From contig DATEKH010000036.1 in NCBI GenBank assembly GCA_035277525.1, positions 1 through 13,848 of the forward strand: a stretch of 13,848 nucleotides of DNA, read 5' to 3'. Made by a program: the position numbers and the translations under genes. Within the stretch, counting starts at the first letter, position 1. Each line of letters opens with the position of its first letter. The notes beneath the pieces were generated by a model. It saw only the letters and a list, made by a program, of their open reading frames with translations, did not search any database and was not told the DNA's origin. The stretch comes from CAIKMD01 sp035277525. Its GTDB lineage: Bacteria > Pseudomonadota > Alphaproteobacteria > ATCC43930 > CGMCC-115725. This document shows, in pieces, positions 5,822-12,706 of the stretch.

Positions 5822-7276
5822 TTGGCGATCCACCTCAGACAGGAAGGCAGCGGCGGCGATCCCGCCTACCTTCTGGACGCCATAACGCTGAGGTTCCGGG
5901 ACGCCGCGGTCGAGCGGCGTTTCAACATAAGCCATCTCGTCCACGAATTGCCGATCCTGCGCGCCTCGCTGCTCGGTGCGGCGATCACTTACGCGAGTTT
6001 CGGGCTGCTCGATTTCAGCATCATTCCCGAGGCGCAGGCGATCGCCGCCTGGATTCGCTACGCGGTGGTCTGCCCGGTTCTCCTCGGCATCATCGTGCTG
6101 TCCTATACGACGCTCTTTCAAAGGACCGCGCAATTCGTGCTTGCCGCCGCGATGCTCGTCAGCGGCCTCGGCATCGTCGCCATGACGGCCTGCGCGGGCG
6201 AGCCAGGCAAGAGCATCTATTATGCCGGCTTGATCCTCGTGATCATCATCGGATCGAGCCTCGTGCCGATCCGCTGGATCGCGGTCACCGTGGTCGCGAG
6301 CCTGATTTTCGGCAGCTATCAGCTGGTCGCGATGGTCATCAATCCGATCCCGCAGCAGATGATCCTCAACAACGATTTCTTCCTGCTCTCCTCGGTCGTG
6401 GCCGGCATCGGCGCGAGCTATCTCCAAGAGCTGAAGGCGCGGCGCATCTTCATCCGCGATGAAGGCTTGCGCATCGCCAGCCAGCAATCCGATCAGCTGC
6501 GCGTGAAGGCGGAAACCGCGAGCAAAGCGAAGAGCGAGTTCCTCGCGGTGATGAGCCACGAACTCCGAACCCCGCTCAACGCCATCCTCGGCTTCACCGA
6601 GGTGATGAAGCTGCGCTTGTTCGGCGCGATCGGCTCAGAGCGCTATGGCTCCTACATCGACGATATTCATCACAGCGCGAAGCACCTGCTGAATATCGTC
6701 ACGGATATTCTCGATCTGTCGAAAGCCGAAGTGGGCAAGCTTTCGCTCGAGGAAGGCGAGACCAATGTTTGCGACATTCTCGACGAGTGCCTGCGATTGC
6801 TGCGCGAATGGGCCGGTGAGAAAGGCGTGCGCATGTCGCTCGATCTCTCGCGTGTCGACACCTCGATCATTTATGGCGATTCGCGGCTCATCAAGCAGGT
6901 CGTGCTGAACCTTCTGAGCAACGCGATCAAATTCACTCCGGCAGGCGGCACCGTGGGCGTGACGCCCGAGCTTGCGGAGGACGGGCGCCTGCTCATCGCG
7001 TTCGCGGATACCGGCATTGGCATCGCCGAATCCGATATCAACGCGGTGCTCGAGCCCTTCGTGCAGGTCGAAAGCGCGTTCGCGCGCAAGCACGGCGGCA
7101 CCGGGCTCGGCCTTCCGTTGGCCAAGAAGATCATGGAGCTTCATGGCGGCAGCATCGCGCTCGAGAGTACGCTCGGCGCCGGCACGATCGTGACCTTGAG
7201 CTTTCCCGCCAAGCGCGTCATGCGCGTGCCGGAAGAACAGCCGCGTCCGGTTCAGGCTAAGATTTACGCACGTTGA
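5822..7276 (+). CDS. Membrane sensor histidine kinase, DivJ/PleC/PdhS-like core
   Basis: The start TTG5822 follows GGGAG (5810-5814) by 7 nt. The 484-residue product has about six transmembrane helices (roughly residues 46-201) with short loops and no large periplasmic sensor domain, so it probably senses within the membrane. A linker helix (202-237) leads to a HisKA domain with SEFLAVMSHELRTPLNAILG; His246 is the phospho-acceptor. The HATPase domain has the N-box (LLSNAIKF, Asn367), G1 (DTGIGI, 396-401), F-box (EPFVQVES) and G2 (GGTGLGL, 425-431), so it looks active. The HisKA segment after the H-box resembles alphaproteobacterial DivJ/PleC/PdhS kinases. There is no receiver domain and no response-regulator gene here, so it is an orphan. 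Its 3' end overlaps the convergent PilZ-methyltransferase gene by 20 bp. Confidence 0.93.
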   Translation: MAIHLRQEGSGGDPAYLLDAITLRFRDAAVERRFNISHLVHELPILRASLLGAAITYASFGLLDFSIIPEAQAIAAWIRYAVVCPVLLGIIVLSYTTLFQRTAQFVLAAAMLVSGLGIVAMTACAGEPGKSIYYAGLILVIIIGSSLVPIRWIAVTVVASLIFGSYQLVAMVINPIPQQMILNNDFFLLSSVVAGIGASYLQELKARRIFIRDEGLRIASQQSDQLRVKAETASKAKSEFLAVMSHELRTPLNAILGFTEVMKLRLFGAIGSERYGSYIDDIHHSAKHLLNIVTDILDLSKAEVGKLSLEEGETNVCDILDECLRLLREWAGEKGVRMSLDLSRVDTSIIYGDSRLIKQVVLNLLSNAIKFTPAGGTVGVTPELAEDGRLLIAFADTGIGIAESDINAVLEPFVQVESAFARKHGGTGLGLPLAKKIMELHGGSIALESTLGAGTIVTLSFPAKRVMRVPEEQPRPVQAKIYAR

Positions 7277-8684
7277 GAACGCAGACCCGCCCGGTCTTGT
7301 CGTCCGTGAGCGACAGCGCCGCTCCCGGCAGATCGGCTCCGAGCTCCAAGAGCTCGCGGCCGTCGCGATAAGCAAGCGACCAGTCGGTGATGAATTCGAC
7401 CGGCCAGAGCGTGCTGGTTGCGCCCGCTTTCATGTTCCCGACCAGCAGCATTCCGCCGGGCGCGAGGTGCTGGTACAGCGATTCGACGAGCGCCTTGGCG
7501 CGGCGCGCCGACAAATAATCGACCAGGCCGACACTGTAGATCAGATCCTGGCTCGGCAGCTTGCCGAAAAGCTCGCCGGTTTTCAGCAACTGGGCGAAGG
7601 AGCTGTGGAGGCACGAGATCGTCGCCTGTCCCTTATGCCGCATTACCTCCGGCAGCGTGCGTTCATAGGCGTGAGAGAGTGCCGCGTGATCCTGGTCGAT
7701 CAGCGTGATGTCGACCGGCCGCGGCAGAGTCGGGATTTTGAGGAAGTCGACCACCTCGCGCGCCGGGCCGCTGCCAAGGCTCGCCACGCGCAAGACGGGG
7801 CGCGCGGGATCCGCTGCCGCCGCGGCGATCGCCTGGCGCATCATCGTCATGCGGTTGGCGATGCATTCGCCGACTTCGAGTCCGACGCGATGGATGAGCT
7901 TGTCCGACAGCTTCTCGCCCTCGTGGCGCCAGTCATAGGCCATATTCATGACCTCGAAGTCGCCCGGATAGCCAAGCGGCTTTTGGTAGCAACGCCGCGC
8001 GAAAGCGCCGAGGAGGAAATCGGGCGTCAGCACAAGCTCGGTGTAGCGCTTGGCCGCCTGCCACAAGCGGCCGCTGCGGTCGATCGGCGCGACGAGCTCG
8101 TTGCCCTTGAGCCACAGCGCGCGCCATCGCGGCAAGAGGCGTTCCTCGCAAGCGGCGAGCATGTCTGCCGCGGCATCGGCGTCGGGCTTCATCGCCTCGA
8201 AGCGATCGAGGCCGGCGCGATAGCTGCGCAACAGGTGGAGCACGTCGGAGCAAAGCTGGCGATAGGCGGGGCTCACCTCGGCGTCGGCTGCGCCCCAGGT
8301 GTCGAGATCGGTCTGGATCAGAAATCTCTGATAGCGGGTGACGATCTGGCCGATATCGATGCAGCGGTCGACAATGCGCACGCCGAGATTCGCGCCGATG
8401 GGCCGCGGCTCGATGCGGGCGATCTCGCCTTTGCCCTCGAACAAAGGATATTCGGGCACGCCGAGCAGCACGTTGACGCGTTGTCCCACCTCCGGGAGGT
8501 GGTTGATGCCCCGGCCCGAGGCTGCGCCGATCCCGCTCAAGCTGATGTTGCGGAGGAGGTAATTGTCGGAGTCGAGGGTCAGCGCGGGCGCCTGGCGCCT
8601 GAACAAATCGGCGGCGCGGTAGCGTTCGGCGCGATAGAACATCTCGCGGCCACGGGCGCCGCTCAACTCTTCATAGGTTTTCAT
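7257..8684 (-). CDS. PilZ domain fused to a class I SAM methyltransferase (PhcB-like)
   Basis: The 475-residue product starts at ATG8684 (MKTYEELSGARGREMF); a TTG at 8735 is less likely. The N-terminal PilZ domain (about 10-110) has NISLSG (46-51, the N-x-S-x-x-G motif) and ends GANLGVRIVDR. The usual upstream R-x-x-x-R is not present as such, only RAERYR at 18-23, so c-di-GMP binding is uncertain. A helical middle leads to KPLGYPGDFEVMNMAY (235-250), a signature I recall from proteins annotated as 3-hydroxypalmitic acid methyl ester biosynthesis (PhcB-type). The Rossmann methyltransferase has motif I VASLGSGPARE (300-310), acidic LIDQD (about 329-332), DLIYSVGLVDYL and LAPGGMLLVGNM. SAM binding is well supported; a fatty-acid substrate is inferred. 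No signal peptide, so cytoplasmic. Confidence 0.85.
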   Translation of the reverse strand: MKTYEELSGARGREMFYRAERYRAADLFRRQAPALTLDSDNYLLRNISLSGIGAASGRGINHLPEVGQRVNVLLGVPEYPLFEGKGEIARIEPRPIGANLGVRIVDRCIDIGQIVTRYQRFLIQTDLDTWGAADAEVSPAYRQLCSDVLHLLRSYRAGLDRFEAMKPDADAAADMLAACEERLLPRWRALWLKGNELVAPIDRSGRLWQAAKRYTELVLTPDFLLGAFARRCYQKPLGYPGDFEVMNMAYDWRHEGEKLSDKLIHRVGLEVGECIANRMTMMRQAIAAAAADPARPVLRVASLGSGPAREVVDFLKIPTLPRPVDITLIDQDHAALSHAYERTLPEVMRHKGQATISCLHSSFAQLLKTGELFGKLPSQDLIYSVGLVDYLSARRAKALVESLYQHLAPGGMLLVGNMKAGATSTLWPVEFITDWSLAYRDGRELLELGADLPGAALSLTDDKTGRVCVLNVRKS

Positions 8685-8831
8685 GATACCGGATGCCTCG
8701 CCCCAACTACTCAATAAGCTGCTGATACTACACAATCTTCTTGTTTACGGCGCTCCGCCCCGACGCTTGCGCGCCCATCGCCGCTCGGTTTGAGTTATCA
8801 CATTTTTAAGGATCGATAAATCTTTAACTCA

Positions 8832-8852
8832 TAATGCTTCGTTGGAGCATTA
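8832..8852. promoter_or_regulatory. Operator-like inverted repeat TAATGCT-N7-AGCATTA
   Basis: Perfect 7-bp arms with a 7-bp spacer make a 21-bp dyad, typical in size for a dimeric regulator. It sits in the AT-rich block, about 150 bp upstream of the PilZ-methyltransferase start. The regulator is unknown; the TetR-type protein at 9498 is one candidate. Confidence 0.45.
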
Positions 8853-8862
8853 CCTATACACT

Positions 8863-8876
8863 TTTTACTTGTAAAA
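8863..8876. promoter_or_regulatory. 14-bp dyad TTTTAC-TT-GTAAAA
   Basis: This perfect 6-bp inverted repeat with a 2-bp spacer lies 10 bp from the larger dyad at 8832-8852. Together they suggest two stacked operator sites, or promoter elements, in an AT-rich island. Confidence 0.35.
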
Positions 8877-9201
8877 TTGCGGCGCCGAAATCCTTGTCGT
8901 CCGCGTTCGCTCGCACGCATTTTTCGCAGCGCGGGCTGGTGGTGGGGATCGTCGCCGCGGCGACCGCTGATGTTTTTCCAGCGCATCGAAGCGCGCGCAA
9001 AGAGGGGGCAGCGGATTGGTGATCGCAAGCGTGACCTTGCTCGGGCTTGCCTTCCCGATCCCGCCACGCTCGTGTCCCGCCTTCGCATTTTTCTCGCGTG
9101 TCTCGCCGCGGCGTGCGTGCCGCGCGCTTGCGGCTGCACCGCTGTCGCGGGCTTTCCGTCGGCAATGCATGATCGTCAAGAGCGCGAGGCGGTGCCGCTG
9201 A

Positions 9202-9247
9202 CGATTCCGGTCGTCCCCGCGCGCGTTTCGTACAGGAACCGGAATCG
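9202..9247. repeat. 10-bp inverted repeat with 26-nt loop
   Basis: CGATTCCGGT (9202-9211) and ACCGGAATCG (9238-9247) are perfect inverted arms. Each arm carries a GANTC sequence, the CcrM methylation target in alphaproteobacteria. It lies about 250 bp upstream of the TetR-type gene, within otherwise gene-free DNA. It has no T-tract. Confidence 0.4.
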
Positions 9248-9497
9248 ACAGCCTTTGTGTGTGCTATGTCGCGGGAGAGAGATCGCAAGACGAATGTCAT
9301 CGCCGCTATGCTCGCCGTCGATTTGACAAGAGCATGGCGCACTCACTCGAATCGATGGATCAGGGCGCCTGTACGCAAAATGCACCCGGTTATTGGCTTC
9401 GCCGATGAGACCATAGGCTTTGCCTTGCCAAAGCCGCTCAATTGTACAAAATTCACACGGGTGAAGGGCGGCTTATTACGCGCCGCGGCAAATCAGC

Positions 9498-10229
9498 ATG
9501 CGTTTGTCGGGAGATATGGAGAAAATTCGGGCGCGATCCTCGGCGGAAACAAACCGGCGAGATCGCCGGGCGTTGCGCATCCGCATGGCGCCGCAAGATC
9601 GCGAGCGGCTGATCGTCGAGCACGCGATGCGATTTTTCGCGCTCAACGGGCTCGAAGGTCAAACGCGCGAGCTGGCGCGCTGCCTCGGCATTACCCAATC
9701 GCTGATCTACCGCTATTTCCCAAGCAAGGAAGCGCTGATCGACAGGGTTTACGAAAAATGGCTCGCCGATTATTGGGATCCTCGCTGGGAAGCCGTCATT
9801 CGCGACCGCACGGATTCGCTCGAAGCGCGTCTGCTGCGGCTTTATCACGACTATGTTCGCGTGACGTATAACGATGTCTGGGTTCGGCTGTTCATGCACT
9901 CGGCCCTGAAACGTCTTCCCTATCATGCGCGCTTCGTCGATCGGTGCCGCTCGCAGCTCTATACCGCGATCGCCGCCGAGCTGCGTTTCGAGAGCGGCTT
10001 GCCCGGCTTCGCCGAAGTGCCGATGACGGAATTCGAAGGCGAGCAGATCTGGGGGATGCATGCGACCGTCTTTCAGCTGGGGCAGCGCCGCTGGGTCTAT
10101 TACTTGCCGGTGCCGTCGGACATCGAAGAGTTGATGACGGCGCGCGTCCATGCGTACATCACCACCGCACCGGCGCAGGTCGCCGGCCATCTCGCGGCGG
10201 CCCGTTCGCTGAAGCTGGCAAGCGATTGA
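9498..10229 (+). CDS. TetR/AcrR-family transcriptional regulator
   Basis: The product is up to 243 aa if ATG9498 is used. ATG9516 and ATG9585 are also possible, because none has a well-spaced ribosome site (GGGAG sits only 2 nt before 9516). The N-terminal DNA-binding domain is clear: RERLIVEHAMRFFALNGLEG (about 35-54), then the helix-turn-helix TRELARCLGITQSLIYRYFP (about 56-75) and SKEALIDRVYEKW. The C-terminal all-helical part, with WVRLFMHSALKRLPYHARF, would bind the inducer and dimerise; its ligand cannot be inferred. Its stop overlaps the start of the monooxygenase gene by four bases (TTGA), so the two are probably translationally coupled and the regulator probably controls its own operon. 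TTGTACAA at 9442-9449 is a possible operator. Confidence 0.88.
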   Translation: MRLSGDMEKIRARSSAETNRRDRRALRIRMAPQDRERLIVEHAMRFFALNGLEGQTRELARCLGITQSLIYRYFPSKEALIDRVYEKWLADYWDPRWEAVIRDRTDSLEARLLRLYHDYVRVTYNDVWVRLFMHSALKRLPYHARFVDRCRSQLYTAIAAELRFESGLPGFAEVPMTEFEGEQIWGMHATVFQLGQRRWVYYLPVPSDIEELMTARVHAYITTAPAQVAGHLAAARSLKLASD

Positions 10230-11431
10230 CCCTCGCTTCGGGCGCCGGTCCGGCCACACCGCCTTCGCTCGCCGTGCTCGCGGACCGCGCGCGCGCCTTG
10301 GTGCCGGCGCTGCGCCAGCGAGCGGGCGCGACCGAGCGGTTGCGCCGCGTGCCCGATGAGAGCCTCGCCGAGCTTCACGCCAGCGGGATTTTCCGCCTGC
10401 TGCAGCCGAGGCGTATCGGCGGCAGCGAACTTCCCTATCGCGCGCTGATCGAGCTCGGCGCCATACTCGCCGAGGGGTGCGGATCGACCGCTTGGGTCGT
10501 GACCAATCTCGCCAGCCATCACTGGATGCTGGCGATGTGGCCCAAGGAGGCGCAGGACGAGGTCTGGGGTGGGTCGCCCGATCATCTCATCGGCTCGGCG
10601 CTGGTTTTCCCGAGCGGCAGGGCGGTCGCGGCCGAAGGCGGCTACCGCCTCGGGGGGCGCTGGCCGTTTTCGAGCGGAGTCGATGCGTCGCGCTGGAACT
10701 TCGTCGGCGGCATCGTCCATGACGAGCGCGGCAAGCCGGTGGAGCAGCGAATCTTTCTCGTCGAGGCCAAGGATTACCGCATCGTCGACACCTGGTACGC
10801 AACCGGCCTCAGAGGCAGCGGCAGCAAGGACATCGAGATGAGCGATGTCTTCGTGCCGCTCCATCGCACCCTTCCGCTGTCGGCGATGGTGAGCGGTCCG
10901 GTGCCCGGCTGCGCCGTCAATCCCGCGCCGCTCTATCGCCTCCCGGTCTTGGGATTGTTCGCCTTCGTCGTCAGCGGCGTTTCGCTCGGCTTGGCGCGTG
11001 GCGCCATCAAGGATTTCACGCAATCGATGCAAGCGCGGCTCGGCACTTATTCCGGCCAGCGCCTCGCCGATCTCGGCAATCTCCAGATCAAAATCGGCGA
11101 GGCCTCGGCGCTTGCCGATACCGCCGAGGCGCTGATGTTCAAGGCGTGCGAGGAGGCGACGCGGCTCGCCGAAGCGAACGCGACCCCCTCCATCGAGCAG
11201 AAGGCACGCTGGCGTCGCGACGGCGCCTATGCCGCCGGCCTCTGCACCGAGGCGGTCAATCAGCTCTTTGCCGCTTTGGGTGGCGGCGGCGTTTATCTCG
11301 ATCAGCCGATCCAGCGCGCGTTTCGCGACGCGCATGCGGCCAACGCCCATTACGCGTTGAGCTGGGACGTGAATGGCACGCAATGGGGTCGGCTCGCTCT
11401 GGGGCTTCCCGCCGAGGCTGTCACTCTCTAA
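10226..11431 (+). CDS. Flavin-dependent monooxygenase, acyl-CoA dehydrogenase fold (HsaA/HpaH-C2-like)
   Basis: The start is taken as TTG10226, overlapping the TetR-type stop as TTGA, which gives 401 aa, about the length of HsaA and HpaH-C2 oxygenases. An all-helical N-domain (1-115, with ESLAELHASGIFRLLQPRRI) leads to a beta domain with GGRWPFSSGVDASRW (143-157) and TGLRGSGSKDIEMSDVFVP (193-211), both typical of this monooxygenase subgroup. The C-terminal four-helix part ends with QRAFRDAHAANAHY (363-376), whose His residues match the active-site region. True acyl-CoA dehydrogenases share the fold, but these motifs favour reduced-flavin-using hydroxylases of aromatic or similar substrates. 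The partner flavin reductase is not in the window. The substrate is unknown. Confidence 0.85.
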   Translation: MTLASGAGPATPPSLAVLADRARALVPALRQRAGATERLRRVPDESLAELHASGIFRLLQPRRIGGSELPYRALIELGAILAEGCGSTAWVVTNLASHHWMLAMWPKEAQDEVWGGSPDHLIGSALVFPSGRAVAAEGGYRLGGRWPFSSGVDASRWNFVGGIVHDERGKPVEQRIFLVEAKDYRIVDTWYATGLRGSGSKDIEMSDVFVPLHRTLPLSAMVSGPVPGCAVNPAPLYRLPVLGLFAFVVSGVSLGLARGAIKDFTQSMQARLGTYSGQRLADLGNLQIKIGEASALADTAEALMFKACEEATRLAEANATPSIEQKARWRRDGAYAAGLCTEAVNQLFAALGGGGVYLDQPIQRAFRDAHAANAHYALSWDVNGTQWGRLALGLPAEAVTL

Positions 11432-11440
11432 ATCAAAAGC

Positions 11441-11728
11441 ATGAGACGGCGCATCGCCACGGCTCTCACGGTCTTTCTTCTGGTGCAGAGCCAATCGCCG
11501 ATCAGCCCGGAAACGCCGCCGCCGCAACGCGTGCCGCCTTATCTTCCTGTTCCTTCCAACCTGCCCAAGCCCGGCCCTTCGCCCTCTTTCGCGCCGCCGC
11601 CTTCCGTGCCGGGACAATTCTCGCCGCCGCCCGTTCCGATCCCGCCATCGGTCAATGGCAATGGGATTATCGGCCCGGGGCAGCCGCCCGGGATTCCGCC
11701 GGGTGGGTTACCCGGGCGCGGTCAGTGA
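11441..11728 (+). CDS. Small exported proline-rich protein, 95 aa
   Basis: The product has a signal peptide (MRRRIATALTVFLLVQSQS) followed by about 75 residues that are mainly Pro, Gly and Ser, with several short PPP and PSVPG/PPSV units and a C-terminal GQPPGIPPGGLPGRG. It is probably unfolded in the periplasm or cell envelope. The ATG lies 9 bp after the monooxygenase stop, so the gene probably belongs to that operon, although the ribosome site is weak. Its end overlaps the convergent dehydrogenase gene by 7 bp. I do not recognise the family. The signal peptide supports real coding; the Pro-rich part alone could be a GC-rich artefact. Confidence 0.55.
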   Translation: MRRRIATALTVFLLVQSQSPISPETPPPQRVPPYLPVPSNLPKPGPSPSFAPPPSVPGQFSPPPVPIPPSVNGNGIIGPGQPPGIPPGGLPGRGQ

Positions 11729-12660
11729 AGTCCGTCATCGACGGCAACGTCTTCCTTGACGAGCCTTAGGCCCGAGGCATCGGCCTGCTGCAGCAGCAGC
11801 GTCGCGAAATCGTCTTCGACATGGCCGCGGCCAATCAGGCTTTGCACGATCTCGCGCGCCAAGGCGGTGAGCGGCATTGCGACGCCGGTCTTGTCGGCGG
11901 CGTCGAGACCGAGATCGAGATCCTTCTTCAAGAGCGGCGGGGTGAAGGTCGGGGTGAAATCGAGCCTCACCAAAGCGGGCGATTTGTAGCGCGTGAAGGT
12001 CGAGCCCATCACGCTCTTGTTGATGAAATCGAGAAAGGCGTGGCGCTTAACGCCGCCTTTCTCGGCGAGGACAGTGACCTCGACCAGCGATTGGATGACG
12101 GCGCCCAAGAACACGTTGTGGCAAATCTTCACCATGCGTGCGAGCTCGCCCTCGCCGACATAGGAGGAGCCCTGCCCCAGCGCATCGAGATAGGGCAGCG
12201 CCGTGTCATAGGCCGCGCGCGGGCCCGAGACGACGAAAGTCAGCTTGCCGGCCTTCACGACTTTCGCGTTGCCGCTCACCGGCGCCGCCAGCATTTTGAC
12301 GCCCTGCTCGGATGCGGCGGCGCGTACCGCCGCCGAGGATTCCGCCGAGACGGTCGAGCTGTCGATCAGGATTTTCGGGCGATGGCGCGCATGCGTCAGC
12401 ACGCCTTTGGGCCCAAGCGTTACCTGCTTTAAATCGTCGGATGCGGCGACCGTCACGAAGACGATGTCGCGTGCGGCGAGATCGGCCGGCGATTCGACGA
12501 TCGCGCAGCCGCCCTTCGCCAGCGGCTCGGCCTTGGCACGGGTGCGGTTCCACACCGCGACATCGGCCCCGGCCTTGGCGAGCCGCTCGGCCATGGCGTA
12601 GCCCATGCGTCCGCCGGCACCGATCCAGCCGATCTTGTGTCCTGTCAAATCGGATGCCAT
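11722..12660 (-). CDS. 3-hydroxyisobutyrate dehydrogenase-like NAD(P)-dependent oxidoreductase
   Basis: The 312-residue product belongs to the beta-hydroxyacid dehydrogenase family, which oxidises or reduces 3-hydroxy acids or related carbonyls with NAD(P) in the cytoplasm. The start ATG12660 has GGAGGAG about 9 nt upstream. The N-terminal Rossmann motif is IGWIGAGGRMGYAMAERL (10-27), followed by VWNRT. The substrate loop is IDSSTVS (99-105) and APVSGNAKVVKAGKLTFVVSG (126-146); NAKVV replaces the more usual G-x-x-G-A. The catalytic Lys is in MVKICHN (Lys178, Asn182). The C-terminal helices include KKDLDLGLDAADKTGVAMPL. It is divergent from the M24 gene across 46 bp and convergent with the proline-rich gene. 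The exact substrate is unknown. Confidence 0.88.
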   Translation of the reverse strand: MASDLTGHKIGWIGAGGRMGYAMAERLAKAGADVAVWNRTRAKAEPLAKGGCAIVESPADLAARDIVFVTVAASDDLKQVTLGPKGVLTHARHRPKILIDSSTVSAESSAAVRAAASEQGVKMLAAPVSGNAKVVKAGKLTFVVSGPRAAYDTALPYLDALGQGSSYVGEGELARMVKICHNVFLGAVIQSLVEVTVLAEKGGVKRHAFLDFINKSVMGSTFTRYKSPALVRLDFTPTFTPPLLKKDLDLGLDAADKTGVAMPLTALAREIVQSLIGRGHVEDDFATLLLQQADASGLRLVKEDVAVDDGLH

Positions 12661-12706
12661 GGTCGCGCTCTCCTCCCTTCAATTCCTTGTCGAAAGCTCT
12701 AGCCGC

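Larger units (their letters stand above)
8685..9497. other. 813-bp stretch without a convincing gene; AT-rich control region at its left
   Basis: No open frame here has protein-like composition; those present are Arg/Ser/Pro-rich shadows. The left part (about 8795-8880) is strikingly AT-rich and packed with palindromes. It probably holds the promoter of the PilZ-methyltransferase gene, which would then have a long leader. A 10-bp inverted repeat lies at 9202-9247. Near the TetR-type gene are a TTGACA (9323-9328) with a weak -10 about 18 bp on, and a palindromic TTGTACAA at 9442-9449. The GC-rich middle (8900-9200) shows nothing I can name. Confidence 0.5.

Noticed and set aside
4526..6559. 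677-codon minus-strand open frame opposite FadL and the kinase
   Set aside because: Composition is Arg/Asp/His-rich with no domain; the plus frames carry clear FadL and kinase motifs.
9072..9326. Plus-strand frame from GTG9072 with a lipoprotein-like start (IFLACLAAACVPRACGC)
   Set aside because: The downstream part is Arg/Cys-rich and unstructured with no good ribosome site; coding looks unlikely though not excluded.
10100..11617. 505-codon minus-strand open frame opposite the monooxygenase
   Set aside because: Antisense shadow; the plus frame has monooxygenase motifs and coherent length.
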